From the NCBI GenBank assembly GCA_903928275.1, contig CAIYQJ010000028.1:1-8532 (forward strand): DNA of 8,532 nt, given 5' to 3'. This DNA is from an uncultured Chloroflexota bacterium (GTDB taxonomy: Bacteria; Chloroflexota; Limnocylindria; Limnocylindrales; CSP1-4). Positions 1-6,337 of this stretch are shown here, one piece after another (within the stretch, counting starts at the first letter, position 1; each line of letters opens with the position of its first letter). Below the pieces are notes generated by a model that saw only the letters and a list, made by a program, of their open reading frames with translations, made no database searches and had not been told where the DNA came from. A program made the position numbers and the translations under genes.

Positions 1-32
1 AGGCGTTCGACGCGCGCGCCGGGGTGCGCTGA
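1..32 (+). CDS. Possible C-terminal end of an upstream gene (partial)
   Basis: Reading from base 3, the window opens with nine sense codons (AFDARAGVR) followed by TGA at 30-32. All nine codons end in G or C, which fits the local coding pattern, and the stop leaves a normal-sized spacer of about 150 nt before the next gene. Nothing can be said about function from so short a stretch. The frame of the downstream aldolase is also open back to base 1, so this may instead be non-coding leader. Confidence 0.2.
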   Translation, partial: AFDARAGVR

Positions 33-68
33 CCTTCGGCCGCTGCCGCACGGGCCGGATGGACCGGC

Positions 69-95
69 GTCACCGGGGCCGGCAGGGGCTACCAT
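69..95 (+). promoter_or_regulatory. Weak candidate promoter upstream of the aldolase gene
   Basis: TACCAT at 90-95 matches the sigma-70 -10 consensus at four of six positions and is one of the few AT-richer spots in the 5' spacer. The -35 region is poor: only GTCACC near 69-74 stands out. A start just downstream of 95 would give a leader of about 75-80 nt before the ATG at 181. The call rests on position and one hexamer only. Confidence 0.2.
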
Positions 96-180
96 CCGTG
101 CGGACCGACGCGAGCCGGCCCTTCCGCCGTCCACACATCGCGCGGGCCTCCGCGCGACAGCGCACAGAGGGAGCCCCGCA

Positions 181-1584
181 ATGCCCACCGTCGCCGCCTC
201 CGTCCCCGAGCTGCTCGGACTCCTCGAGGGCATCGCCCGCGTCGAGAGAGGTCGCCTCACGGTCCTCGACGAGGCGGCCTTCCGCGACCGCGGGATCCGT
301 GACCTCGCGTGGTCCGCGACGTTCAGCGCCGACGCGGGCGTCGTGGAAGCGGCGCGCTGGCTCGTGTGGGAGGCGAGCCAGGAGCTGGGGGCCCGCTCCG
401 CGAGCATCCAGGCCCTCTACGACGGGCGGGGCCGCGGCGAGGTTTCCGGGTTCACCGTCCCCGCGATCAACCTGCGCGCACAGACGTTCGACATGGCCCG
501 GACCGTGTTCGAGACGGCGCGCGGCCGAGACGTCGGCGCGGTGATCCTCGAGCTGGCGCGGAGTGAACAGACGTACACGTACCAGCGCGTCACGGAGTTC
601 GCGACGAGCGTGCTCGCGGGGGCGATCGCGGCCGGCTGGCGCGGCCCGGTGTTCATCCAGGGCGACCACTACCAGTTCAACGCGAAGAAGCACGCGGCCG
701 ACCCGGACGCCATGACGGAGGAGATCCGGAAGGCCTGCCGCGATGCCGTCGCCGCCGGCTATCGCAACATCGACATCGACAGCTCAACGCTCGTCGACCT
801 CACGCAGCCCACGGTGGACGACGAGCAGCGGGTCAACTACACGCGGGCGGCCCAGCTCACGGCACTCATCCGCGAGATCGAGCCGGCCGGCCTGACGATC
901 AGCGTGGGCGGCGAGATCGGCGAGGTCGGCAAGGCGAACTCGACGCCGGAGGAGCTGCGCGCGTACCTCGACGGGTACCGCCGCGTTCTCGACGGCATCC
1001 GCGCGGGCCTCGTCGGCGTGAGCAAGGTCAGCGTCGCGACCGGCACGACGCACGGTGGCGTCCCTCTTCCGGGCGGCGGCGTCGCCGAGGTCAAGCTGGA
1101 CTTCGAGACGATCCGGGTCCTCGGCGAGGTCGCGCGATCCTACGGCCTGGCGGGCGCGGTGCAGCACGGCGCATCCACGCTCCCGGACACCCTCTTCCAC
1201 CGGTTCCCGGAGGTCGAGACGGCCGAGATCCATCTCGCCACCGGATTCCAGAACGCGCTCTACGAGCACCCGGCATTCCCTGCGGACCTGCACCGCGAGA
1301 TCGAGGCGTGGTGCTTCGCGAACGCCGCCGACGAGCGGAAGCCCGACCAGACCGATGCGCAGTTCATCTACTCGGCACGGAAGAAGGCGATCGGGCCGTT
1401 CAAGCGCCAGCTGTGGGACCTCCCGACGAAGGACGCCATCCTCGCCTCGCAGGGGGAGAAGATCGGCTACTTGTTCGACCAGCTCGCGGTCACCGGCGGT
1501 CGGAGCACTGTCGATCGGTATGTCACGCCCGCCGAGGACCATCGCACCCCTCCGGAGGTGCTCGGGTCGGCCGCGATCGGCTGA
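181..1584 (+). CDS. Class II (zinc) aldolase family protein, fructose-/tagatose-bisphosphate aldolase-like, long form
   Basis: This 467-aa soluble protein carries the metal and catalytic landmarks of class II aldolases, which cleave ketose bisphosphates or phosphates using Zn2+. They are GDHYQ (D162, H163; the Asp-His pair), an EIGEVG segment (E245), GTTHGG (H291) and QHGAST (H329), in the usual order. The barrel seems to begin near residue 90 (VPAINLR). Typical members have about 280-360 residues; this one has roughly 85 extra at the N-terminus and about 130 after the last His motif. The usual NxDTD motif that follows is not recognisable and is replaced by IHLATGFQN (about 353-361). The start is supported by GGGAG at 169-173, seven bases before the ATG, although the frame is open further upstream. 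The sequence cannot fix the substrate: FBP, tagatose-BP or another sugar phosphate are all possible. It appears monocistronic, with a 160-nt gap before the next gene. Confidence 0.8.
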   Translation: MPTVAASVPELLGLLEGIARVERGRLTVLDEAAFRDRGIRDLAWSATFSADAGVVEAARWLVWEASQELGARSASIQALYDGRGRGEVSGFTVPAINLRAQTFDMARTVFETARGRDVGAVILELARSEQTYTYQRVTEFATSVLAGAIAAGWRGPVFIQGDHYQFNAKKHAADPDAMTEEIRKACRDAVAAGYRNIDIDSSTLVDLTQPTVDDEQRVNYTRAAQLTALIREIEPAGLTISVGGEIGEVGKANSTPEELRAYLDGYRRVLDGIRAGLVGVSKVSVATGTTHGGVPLPGGGVAEVKLDFETIRVLGEVARSYGLAGAVQHGASTLPDTLFHRFPEVETAEIHLATGFQNALYEHPAFPADLHREIEAWCFANAADERKPDQTDAQFIYSARKKAIGPFKRQLWDLPTKDAILASQGEKIGYLFDQLAVTGGRSTVDRYVTPAEDHRTPPEVLGSAAIG

Positions 1585-1734
1585 CGACACGTCGGCGCGG
1601 CGAACCCTGCGCCGCGCTCGGCCGGACCGGTGCTTCTCCCGTTCACGCCGACCGGCCCGCGGTTCGTCCCTGGCGGGGTATCGTGTCGCGTGGGTCCGCG
1701 ACGTCGCCCCCCGAGGGCGGCGCGGCGGACCGCC

Positions 1735-1739
1735 GGAGG
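1735..1739 (+). promoter_or_regulatory. Shine-Dalgarno site that selects the ATG at 1745
   Basis: GGAGG at 1735-1739 lies five bases before the ATG at 1745, but only one base before a competing ATG at 1741 in another frame. The spacing favours 1745 and so the 84-aa reading frame. A short GC hairpin (CGGCG 1723-1727 with CGCCG 1731-1735) touches the first G of the site and could limit access to it; this has not been tested. Confidence 0.55.
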
Positions 1740-1744
1740 CATGC

Positions 1745-1999
1745 ATGGCGAACGAGGGGATCCACGGCGAGGTCGTCGACGAGCTCACGTTGGTCCCTGC
1801 ACGCACGGCGGAGCCGACCGGCACCCAGCCGTCGCTCCCCGGGCCATCCCGAGGGATCGCGATCCGCGGGCCCGTCGTCGAGGCGCCCAGCCTCCGCGTC
1901 CGGGATGTCGTTTGGCCGGCGAGGGACGACACGCGCGTCGTCGGGGTGATCCGCGGGGCGGAGCACGTGCGGGCGGCGACCACGGCTGGCCTCAGATGA
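1745..1999 (+). CDS. Small protein of unknown function (84 aa), translationally coupled to the metallophosphatase
   Basis: I do not recognise this protein. It begins MANEGIHGEVVDELTLVPAR, has a Pro/Gly/Ser-rich middle and ends with a short stretch of beta-like alternating hydrophobics (VRDVVW, TRVVGVIRG). There is no signal peptide, membrane segment or cysteine. Three things argue that it is real. A good GGAGG site lies five bases upstream. About 90% of codons end in G or C, as in neighbouring genes. The stop overlaps the next gene's start as ATGA (1996-1999), a classic coupling arrangement. The other frames here give Arg-rich shadow sequence. It may be a small cytoplasmic partner of the phosphatase, but that is inferred only from coupling. 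The alternative is a translated leader with no function of its own. Confidence 0.55.
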   Translation: MANEGIHGEVVDELTLVPARTAEPTGTQPSLPGPSRGIAIRGPVVEAPSLRVRDVVWPARDDTRVVGVIRGAEHVRAATTAGLR

Positions 2000-2997
2000 G
2001 CGACCGCACGGTCGTCCGCCGCCGGCCCTGGGCCCGACTCGCGGTCGTCGTCACCGTCCTCGCGGGCATCGCCGCCTGCACGAGCCCGCCCTCCGCGTCA
2101 CCGACGTCGCCGAGCGGCGCCCGGCCTTCGCCCACCGGCGGCGGGACCACCGCGCTGGCCGCGAGCGCGCCCGACGCGGGCGGATCCGTTCAGACCGCTG
2201 CGGCGGGCAGCGCGATCCTGGTGGGAGCAGGCGACGTCGGCTGGTGCGGCACGCCGTGGGCCGCGGCCACCGCGAAGATCGTGGCGGGGATCGCCGGGAC
2301 CGTCATCGTCCCGGGCGACGTGGCGTACCCGAACGGGTCCAGGAGCGACTTCGCCCGCTGCTACGACCCGACGTGGGGCGCGTTCAAGGCGCGGACCCGT
2401 CCGGCTCCGGGCAACCACGAGTACTACACGAAGGGCGCCGCGCCCTACTTCGCCTACTTCGGGAGCCGCGCCGGTCCCGCCGGGAAGGGCTGGTACAGCT
2501 ACGATGCCGGCACGTGGCACGTGGTCGTGCTGAACTCGGACTGCGAGTTCGTCGGCTGCGGCGTCGGCTCCGTCCAGGAGCGCTGGCTGAAGGCCGACCT
2601 CGCCGCGCACCCGACGGCCTGCACGATCGCGTACTTCCACCACCCGCGGTTCTCGTCGGGCCCGCACGGCAGCGACCCCAGGACCGACGCATTCTGGCGG
2701 GACCTGTACGCGGCCGGCGCGGAGCTCATCGTCAACGGTCACGACCACGACTACGAGCGATTCGCGCCGCAGACGCCGGACGGTGTCGCGGACCCCGCCC
2801 GCGGGATCCGCGAGCTCGTCGTCGGCACCGGTGGCGGTCCCCTGTACCCGTTCATCCGCGTGACGGCGAACAGCGAGGCCAAGGGCCTCGCGTTCGGCGT
2901 GGTGAAGCTGACCCTCATGGCGAAGGGCTACCGCTGGGAGTTCCTCCCCGTGGCCGGCGCCTCCTTCCGCGATTCCGGCACGGGTACGTGCCACTAG
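1996..2997 (+). CDS. Purple-acid-phosphatase-like metallophosphoesterase, predicted lipoprotein
   Basis: This 333-aa calcineurin-like phosphoesterase probably hydrolyses phosphate esters outside the cell, anchored to the membrane. The N-terminus is basic (RRRPWAR), then a hydrophobic stretch ends in the lipobox IAAC, with C28 as the predicted lipidated residue. A Ser/Pro/Thr/Gly-rich linker runs to about residue 70. The catalytic domain shows all five dinuclear-metal blocks in purple acid phosphatase style: GDVG (D80), GDVAY (D108, Y111), GNHE (N140, H141), FHHP (H215/H216) and GHDH (H249, H251). Y111 matches the tyrosine that coordinates iron in that family. The N-terminal fibronectin-like domain of plant enzymes is absent. 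The frame continues upstream of 1996, but the lipoprotein signal and the ATGA overlap with the 84-aa gene identify this start. Substrate is unknown; phosphate scavenging is plausible. Confidence 0.85.
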   Translation: MSDRTVVRRRPWARLAVVVTVLAGIAACTSPPSASPTSPSGARPSPTGGGTTALAASAPDAGGSVQTAAAGSAILVGAGDVGWCGTPWAAATAKIVAGIAGTVIVPGDVAYPNGSRSDFARCYDPTWGAFKARTRPAPGNHEYYTKGAAPYFAYFGSRAGPAGKGWYSYDAGTWHVVVLNSDCEFVGCGVGSVQERWLKADLAAHPTACTIAYFHHPRFSSGPHGSDPRTDAFWRDLYAAGAELIVNGHDHDYERFAPQTPDGVADPARGIRELVVGTGGGPLYPFIRVTANSEAKGLAFGVVKLTLMAKGYRWEFLPVAGASFRDSGTGTCH

Positions 2998-2998
2998 C

Positions 2999-3004
2999 AG
3001 GGAG
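2999..3004 (+). promoter_or_regulatory. Shine-Dalgarno-like site before the 30-codon micro-ORF
   Basis: AGGGAG at 2999-3004 begins immediately after the phosphatase stop codon and sits 11 bases before the ATG at 3016. It is the only clear ribosome site between the two phosphatase genes. The GTG start of the downstream enzyme at 3105 has no purine-rich site of its own, so ribosomes for that gene may be loaded here and delivered through the micro-ORF. Confidence 0.4.
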
Positions 3005-3015
3005 AACGCACCCAG

Positions 3016-3108
3016 ATGGTCGAGCACCGCGACCTGGTGATCATCGGCGGCGGCCCTGGTGAGACGAGCCCCCTCCGGGACCCCACGCGCTCGCGGACGC
3101 GCGGGTGA
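3016..3108 (+). pseudogene. 30-codon micro-ORF resembling a truncated FAD/NAD(P)-binding protein N-terminus
   Basis: The frame opens MVEHRDLVIIGGGPG, which is the first beta strand and GxGxxG-like dinucleotide-binding turn found at the extreme N-terminus of thioredoxin reductases, dihydrolipoyl dehydrogenases and related flavoproteins. After residue 15 the resemblance stops abruptly: the rest (ETSPLRDPTRSRTRG) is hydrophilic and arginine-rich, and a TGA ends the frame at 3106-3108. No other frame nearby resumes a flavoprotein. It has its own ribosome site (AGGGAG), and its TGA overlaps the next gene's GTG as GTGA. The simplest reading is the remnant of a deleted oxidoreductase gene, now acting as a leader ORF for the following phosphatase. 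Alternatives are a chance match or an assembly join at about 3060. Confidence 0.45.
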
Positions 3109-3986
3109 GCGGGACCGGGGCGCGGGCGCCCGGCGAGCGGCCGTACGGGCCGGAGTGGAGCGCAGCGCGGCGCCGCGGCACCGACGCGGAGCTCGAAGGC
3201 TGGCTCGGGTTCGCGCTGGCCGTCGCAGCCGAGGCGGACGCCATCGCGCTGCGCCACTTCCGGTCCGAGCTCGACGTGACGGGGAAGGCGGACGGGTCGT
3301 TCGTGACCGAGGCCGACATGGCGATCGAGCGGCTCGTCCGGGAGCGGATCGCGGACGCGTACCCGGCGCACGGCGTCGTCGGCGAGGAGGAGGCGACGCA
3401 CCAGGGCGGCGCGCCGATCCGCTGGTACGTGGACCCCATCGACGGAACGCACAACTTCATGCGCGGCGTGCCGCTGTTCGGGACGCTGCTCGCGTGTGAG
3501 CGCGACGGGGAGCTCCAGGTGGGCGTGCTCTCCGCGCCCGCGCTCGGCGAGCGCTGGCACGCGCGACGCGGCGGGGGAGCGTGGGCGGTCCCGACGGCCG
3601 GCGTCGCGCGCCGCGCCCGCGTCTCCACCGTGGACGCGCTCGAGCGCGCGCAGCTCCTGTACAGCTCGGTCCCCGACATCGAGGACTCGGGCAAGGCGCC
3701 CGGCTTCCTCGACAGCCTCCGGAGCGTCTGGCGGAGCCGCGGCTTCGGCGACTTCTGGGGCTACGCGCTCGTCGCCGAGGGTGCGGCGGAAGCGATGGTG
3801 GAGGTCGGCGTCAAGGAGTGGGACCTCGCCGCGCCGGTCGTCATCGTCGAGGAGGCCGGCGGCAGGTTCACCGATCTCGCCGGTGCGCGGCGCATCGACA
3901 CCCGGTCGATGCTCGTGAGCAACGGCATCCTCCACGACCGACTGCTGGCGGCGCTGTGGGGCGCCGGGGAGCCGCCGGCACCCTGA
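3105..3986 (+). CDS. hisN: Inositol-monophosphatase-family phosphatase, HisN-like (probable histidinol-phosphatase)
   Basis: This 293-aa cytoplasmic enzyme belongs to the Mg2+-dependent IMPase fold, which removes phosphate from small sugar, inositol or histidinol phosphates. Its metal-binding motifs are intact: GEEE (E94-E96), DPIDGTHNF (D110, D113) and WDLAA (D240). The text around them (NFMRGVPLFGTLLA, SAPALGERWHARRGGGAW, RGFGDFWGYALVAEGAAEAMVE) is closest in my recollection to the HisN histidinol-phosphatases of high-GC bacteria rather than to SuhB or CysQ. The last step but one of histidine synthesis is therefore the best guess, though no other his gene is nearby and inositol-1-phosphate remains possible. 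Translation starts at GTG 3105, lacks an evident ribosome site and overlaps the stop of the upstream micro-ORF (GTGA), suggesting coupling. It is followed by a 58-nt gap and then a convergent gene. Confidence 0.8.
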   Translation: MSGTGARAPGERPYGPEWSAARRRGTDAELEGWLGFALAVAAEADAIALRHFRSELDVTGKADGSFVTEADMAIERLVRERIADAYPAHGVVGEEEATHQGGAPIRWYVDPIDGTHNFMRGVPLFGTLLACERDGELQVGVLSAPALGERWHARRGGGAWAVPTAGVARRARVSTVDALERAQLLYSSVPDIEDSGKAPGFLDSLRSVWRSRGFGDFWGYALVAEGAAEAMVEVGVKEWDLAAPVVIVEEAGGRFTDLAGARRIDTRSMLVSNGILHDRLLAALWGAGEPPAP

Positions 3987-4044
3987 CGGGCGGCCCACGG
4001 CTCGGGGCGGGGCGCGGCGGTGCCCGGGCCGGCGCGCGGCGCCG

Positions 4045-5400
4045 TCAGGCCCCAGCGGCCTCGAGCGACTCTGCCAGGATCCCCAGCGCGAGGTCGACCT
4101 CGTCGGGCGTGGTGACGAGCGGCGGGATGATCCGCATCACCTGGACGCTCGAGCCGGCCGTGAGGACGATGAGCCGGCGCTCGAGCGCCTCCGCGACCAC
4201 CCGCTTCGTCACGTCGGTGTTCGGGACGCGGCCATCGCCCTCGTTCGGCTTGACGAACTCGAGCGCCACCATGAGGCCGAGCCCCCGCGCGTCGCCGATG
4301 CTCCGATGCCGAGCCTTCAGGCCCCGGAGGCCGTCGAGGAGCTGCGTGCCACGCGCGGCCGCGTTGGCGACGAGCCCCTCGTCGGTGATCACGTCGATCG
4401 TCGCGTTCGCCGCGGCGCAGGCCACGACGTTGCCGCCGTACGTCCCGCCGTGGGCGCTCGGTCGCCAGTGCCGGAGGATCTCCTGCTTCGCGATGATCCC
4501 CGAGAGCGGCAGGCCCGACGCCACGCCCTTCGCGAACGTGAGGATGTCGGGCTCGACCCCCGAGTGCTCGACCGCGAAGAAGCGTCCCGTCCGCCCGAAC
4601 CCGGTCTGCACCTCGTCGGCGATGAGGAGGATCCCGTGCCGGTCCGCGATCTCGCGGAGACGCGGCAGGAAGCCGATCGGGGGGACGACATAGCCGCCCT
4701 CACCGAGCACGGGCTCCACGATGAACGCGGCCACGTGCTCGGGGTACACGAGCGTATGGAAGAGCTCCTCGAGGCGCCCCTCCCAGTCGCACGTGCACCC
4801 GTCGCAGGAGGCGCAGCCCGCGGAACATGCGGCCGGATCGTGGGCTGAGCCGGGCGCACGGTAGCAGTACGGGTAGTCGGCGAAGTACACGGAGCCCGGC
4901 AGGGGCTCGAAGTCGCCCCGGTAGATGTTCTTGGCGGACGTGAGGGCCATCGTCTGCGCGGTCCGGCCGTGGAAGCCGCCGCGGAACGCGATGATGACGG
5001 GCCGTTTCGTGGCGACGCGAGCGAGCTTGACCGCGGCCTCGACGGCCTCCGCGCCCGAGTTCGACAGGAAGGCGCCCCACGGCCCGCCGGGCAGGAGCCC
5101 CTGGAGCCGGTGATGGAGCCGCAGGCCGGGCTCGTGGTAGACGATGTTCTGCTGGCCGTGAAGGAGCTTGACGGCCTGCGCCGCGACGGCCGCTGCGACG
5201 CGGGGGTGCGCATGGCCCGTGTTCGCCACGCCGATCCCGGAGCTGTAGTCGAGGTACCGCTCGCCGCTGGTCGTGATGAGCCAGGAGCCCTCGCCACGGT
5301 CCACGACGATGCTCGCGACGCGACCCCAGACGGCGGGAACGACGTCGACGGAGGGGAGCATGGCGCCGGATGCGGCGCCGGCCGGGGCGGTGTCGACCAT
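4045..5400 (-). CDS. Class III PLP-dependent aminotransferase (4-aminobutyrate/omega-amine aminotransferase-like)
   Basis: This 451-aa cytoplasmic enzyme is of fold type I, aminotransferase class III. It would move an amino group from an omega-amine such as GABA or putrescine, or from acetylornithine, to a 2-oxo acid. Visible landmarks are SNSGAEA (cofactor phosphate contact), GGFHGRT (aromatic residue over the PLP ring), DEVQTGFGRTG with D262 (pyridine nitrogen) and FAKG with K291 (Schiff base), then GGTYGGN. Length is normal for the family. An unusual cysteine-rich stretch, C179 to C204, has six cysteines. The start at 5400 has GAGG (5407-5410 on the opposite strand) six bases upstream. It lies 79 nt downstream of potC on the same strand, so polyamine or GABA breakdown is the likely job. 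Acetylornithine or another omega-amino acid cannot be excluded. Confidence 0.85.
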   Translation of the reverse strand: MVDTAPAGAASGAMLPSVDVVPAVWGRVASIVVDRGEGSWLITTSGERYLDYSSGIGVANTGHAHPRVAAAVAAQAVKLLHGQQNIVYHEPGLRLHHRLQGLLPGGPWGAFLSNSGAEAVEAAVKLARVATKRPVIIAFRGGFHGRTAQTMALTSAKNIYRGDFEPLPGSVYFADYPYCYRAPGSAHDPAACSAGCASCDGCTCDWEGRLEELFHTLVYPEHVAAFIVEPVLGEGGYVVPPIGFLPRLREIADRHGILLIADEVQTGFGRTGRFFAVEHSGVEPDILTFAKGVASGLPLSGIIAKQEILRHWRPSAHGGTYGGNVVACAAANATIDVITDEGLVANAAARGTQLLDGLRGLKARHRSIGDARGLGLMVALEFVKPNEGDGRVPNTDVTKRVVAEALERRLIVLTAGSSVQVMRIIPPLVTTPDEVDLALGILAESLEAAGA

Positions 5401-5436
5401 GGTGGACCTCGTTGGGCGTGGGCTCGAAGTGCCGCG

Positions 5437-5464
5437 ATTCTAGCGTCGGGTCGCCGGCGGTCGC
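5437..5464 (-). promoter_or_regulatory. Candidate sigma-70 promoter for the aminotransferase gene
   Basis: On the minus strand, TAGAAT (plus positions 5437-5442) matches the -10 consensus at five of six bases and is the only AT-rich island in the spacer. Sixteen bases upstream is GCGACC (5459-5464), which shares only the GAC core of the -35 consensus. Transcription would begin near 5430 and leave a leader of roughly 30 nt. The gene could thus be expressed separately from the transporter as well as by read-through. Confidence 0.35.
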
Positions 5465-5479
5465 GCCGCCCCGCCGGGC

Positions 5480-6334
5480 TCAGCTGCGTGCGCGCGCGTC
5501 GGCCCGGATCCGGGCGAGCGTGGTGACGCCCACGGTCCCGACCGCGATGAGGAAGATGATCGTCCCGATGACGTTGACCTGGACCGGGATCCCGATGCGG
5601 TTCTTGGCGTAGATGAACATCGGGAACGTCTGCGTCTTGCCGGCCGTGAAGTTCGTGATGACGAAGTCGTCGATCGACAGGCTGAACGCGAGGAGTCCGG
5701 CGGCGACGATCCCCGGCAGGATGAGCGGGAAGGTCACCTTCCAGAACGTGAGCCACTCGTTCGCGCCGAGGTCCATCGCGGCTTCCTCGAGGTGGCGCGG
5801 GAAGCCGGTGAGGCGAGCCCGCACCGTGACGACCACGTAGCTGATGTTGAACATGATGTGGGCGATGAGGATCGTGAACGCGCTCAGGGGGAAGAACGGC
5901 GCGCCGCCGATCGACACGAACATCGTCAGGAGGCTGGCGCCGAGGACGATCTCGGGCGTCGCCATCGGGATGAAGATGAGCGCGTTCGTGGCACCGCTCA
6001 GCCGGAACTCGTAGCGGACGAGGGCCAGGGCGATCAGGGTCCCCAGCGCCGTCGCGACGATCGTCGAGATGAAGGCGATCACCAGGCTCAGGAAGATCGC
6101 GTTCGCGATGCCGGGGACGCCGAGGGGGTCCATCCAGTACTTCAGCGTGAAACCCTGCCAGGTCGTGTTCGTCTTGCCGGCAGGGTCGTTGAAGCTGAAC
6201 AGGATGATGACGAAGACCGGCAGCAGCAGGTAGACCACCGCCAGGGCGGTGAAGATGTAGAGCGCGGAGCCGTCGAAGCGGCGGACGGTCCGCCTCAGGG
6301 CGCCCGGCTGGCTGGAGCTCTCGGCGGTCGTCAT
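5480..6334 (-). CDS. potC: Polyamine-type ABC transporter permease (PotC-like)
   Basis: This 284-aa inner-membrane subunit pairs with PotB to form the channel of a spermidine/putrescine-type importer. A basic N-terminal tail is followed by TM1 (about residues 24-47), a periplasmic stretch (NDPAGKTNTTWQGFTLKYW) and five more hydrophobic segments. The cytoplasmic EAA loop that docks the ATPase is intact and continuous (about 183-207: EEAAMDLGANEW through PLILPGI), in contrast to its partner PotB. Length is normal for PotC. Its ATG lies only 3 nt after the potB stop and has no obvious ribosome site, so translation is probably coupled to potB. Substrate is assigned from PotB/PotC/PotD similarity as a set; other cationic or small organic substrates are possible. 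Confidence 0.88.
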   Translation of the reverse strand: MTTAESSSQPGALRRTVRRFDGSALYIFTALAVVYLLLPVFVIILFSFNDPAGKTNTTWQGFTLKYWMDPLGVPGIANAIFLSLVIAFISTIVATALGTLIALALVRYEFRLSGATNALIFIPMATPEIVLGASLLTMFVSIGGAPFFPLSAFTILIAHIMFNISYVVVTVRARLTGFPRHLEEAAMDLGANEWLTFWKVTFPLILPGIVAAGLLAFSLSIDDFVITNFTAGKTQTFPMFIYAKNRIGIPVQVNVIGTIIFLIAVGTVGVTTLARIRADARARS

Positions 6335-6337
6335 CGG

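Noticed and set aside
1679..1684. TATCGT as a -10 box for the phosphatase cluster
   Set aside because: No acceptable -35 hexamer lies 15-19 nt upstream; too weak to list as a feature, although a promoter in 1585-1744 is expected.
1705..1719. Hairpin CGCCC-CCCGA-GGGCG upstream of the 84-aa gene as a riboswitch or attenuator
   Set aside because: It is a single short stem with no conserved aptamer pattern or alternative pairing.
784..1983. A 399-codon minus-strand open frame opposite the aldolase and the 84-aa gene
   Set aside because: It has Arg-rich antisense-shadow composition, no ribosome site and no domain, and the plus strand has motif-supported genes.
1630..1995. Extension of the metallophosphatase upstream to 1630
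   Set aside because: It would place a basic, low-complexity region before a clear lipoprotein signal (C28 counted from 1996), and the ATGA overlap supports the 1996 start.
3987..4044. Possible bidirectional terminator in the 58-nt convergent gap
   Set aside because: Only short GC stems (for example GGCGC 4011-4015 with GCGCC 4039-4043, and GCCG 4028-4031 with CGGC 4037-4040) are visible, with no T-run on either strand; this is not distinguishable from GC background.
5456..5470. Hairpin GGCGG-TCGCG-CCGCC after potC as a terminator
   Set aside because: It has a five-base stem and no T-tract; such stems are expected by chance at this GC content.
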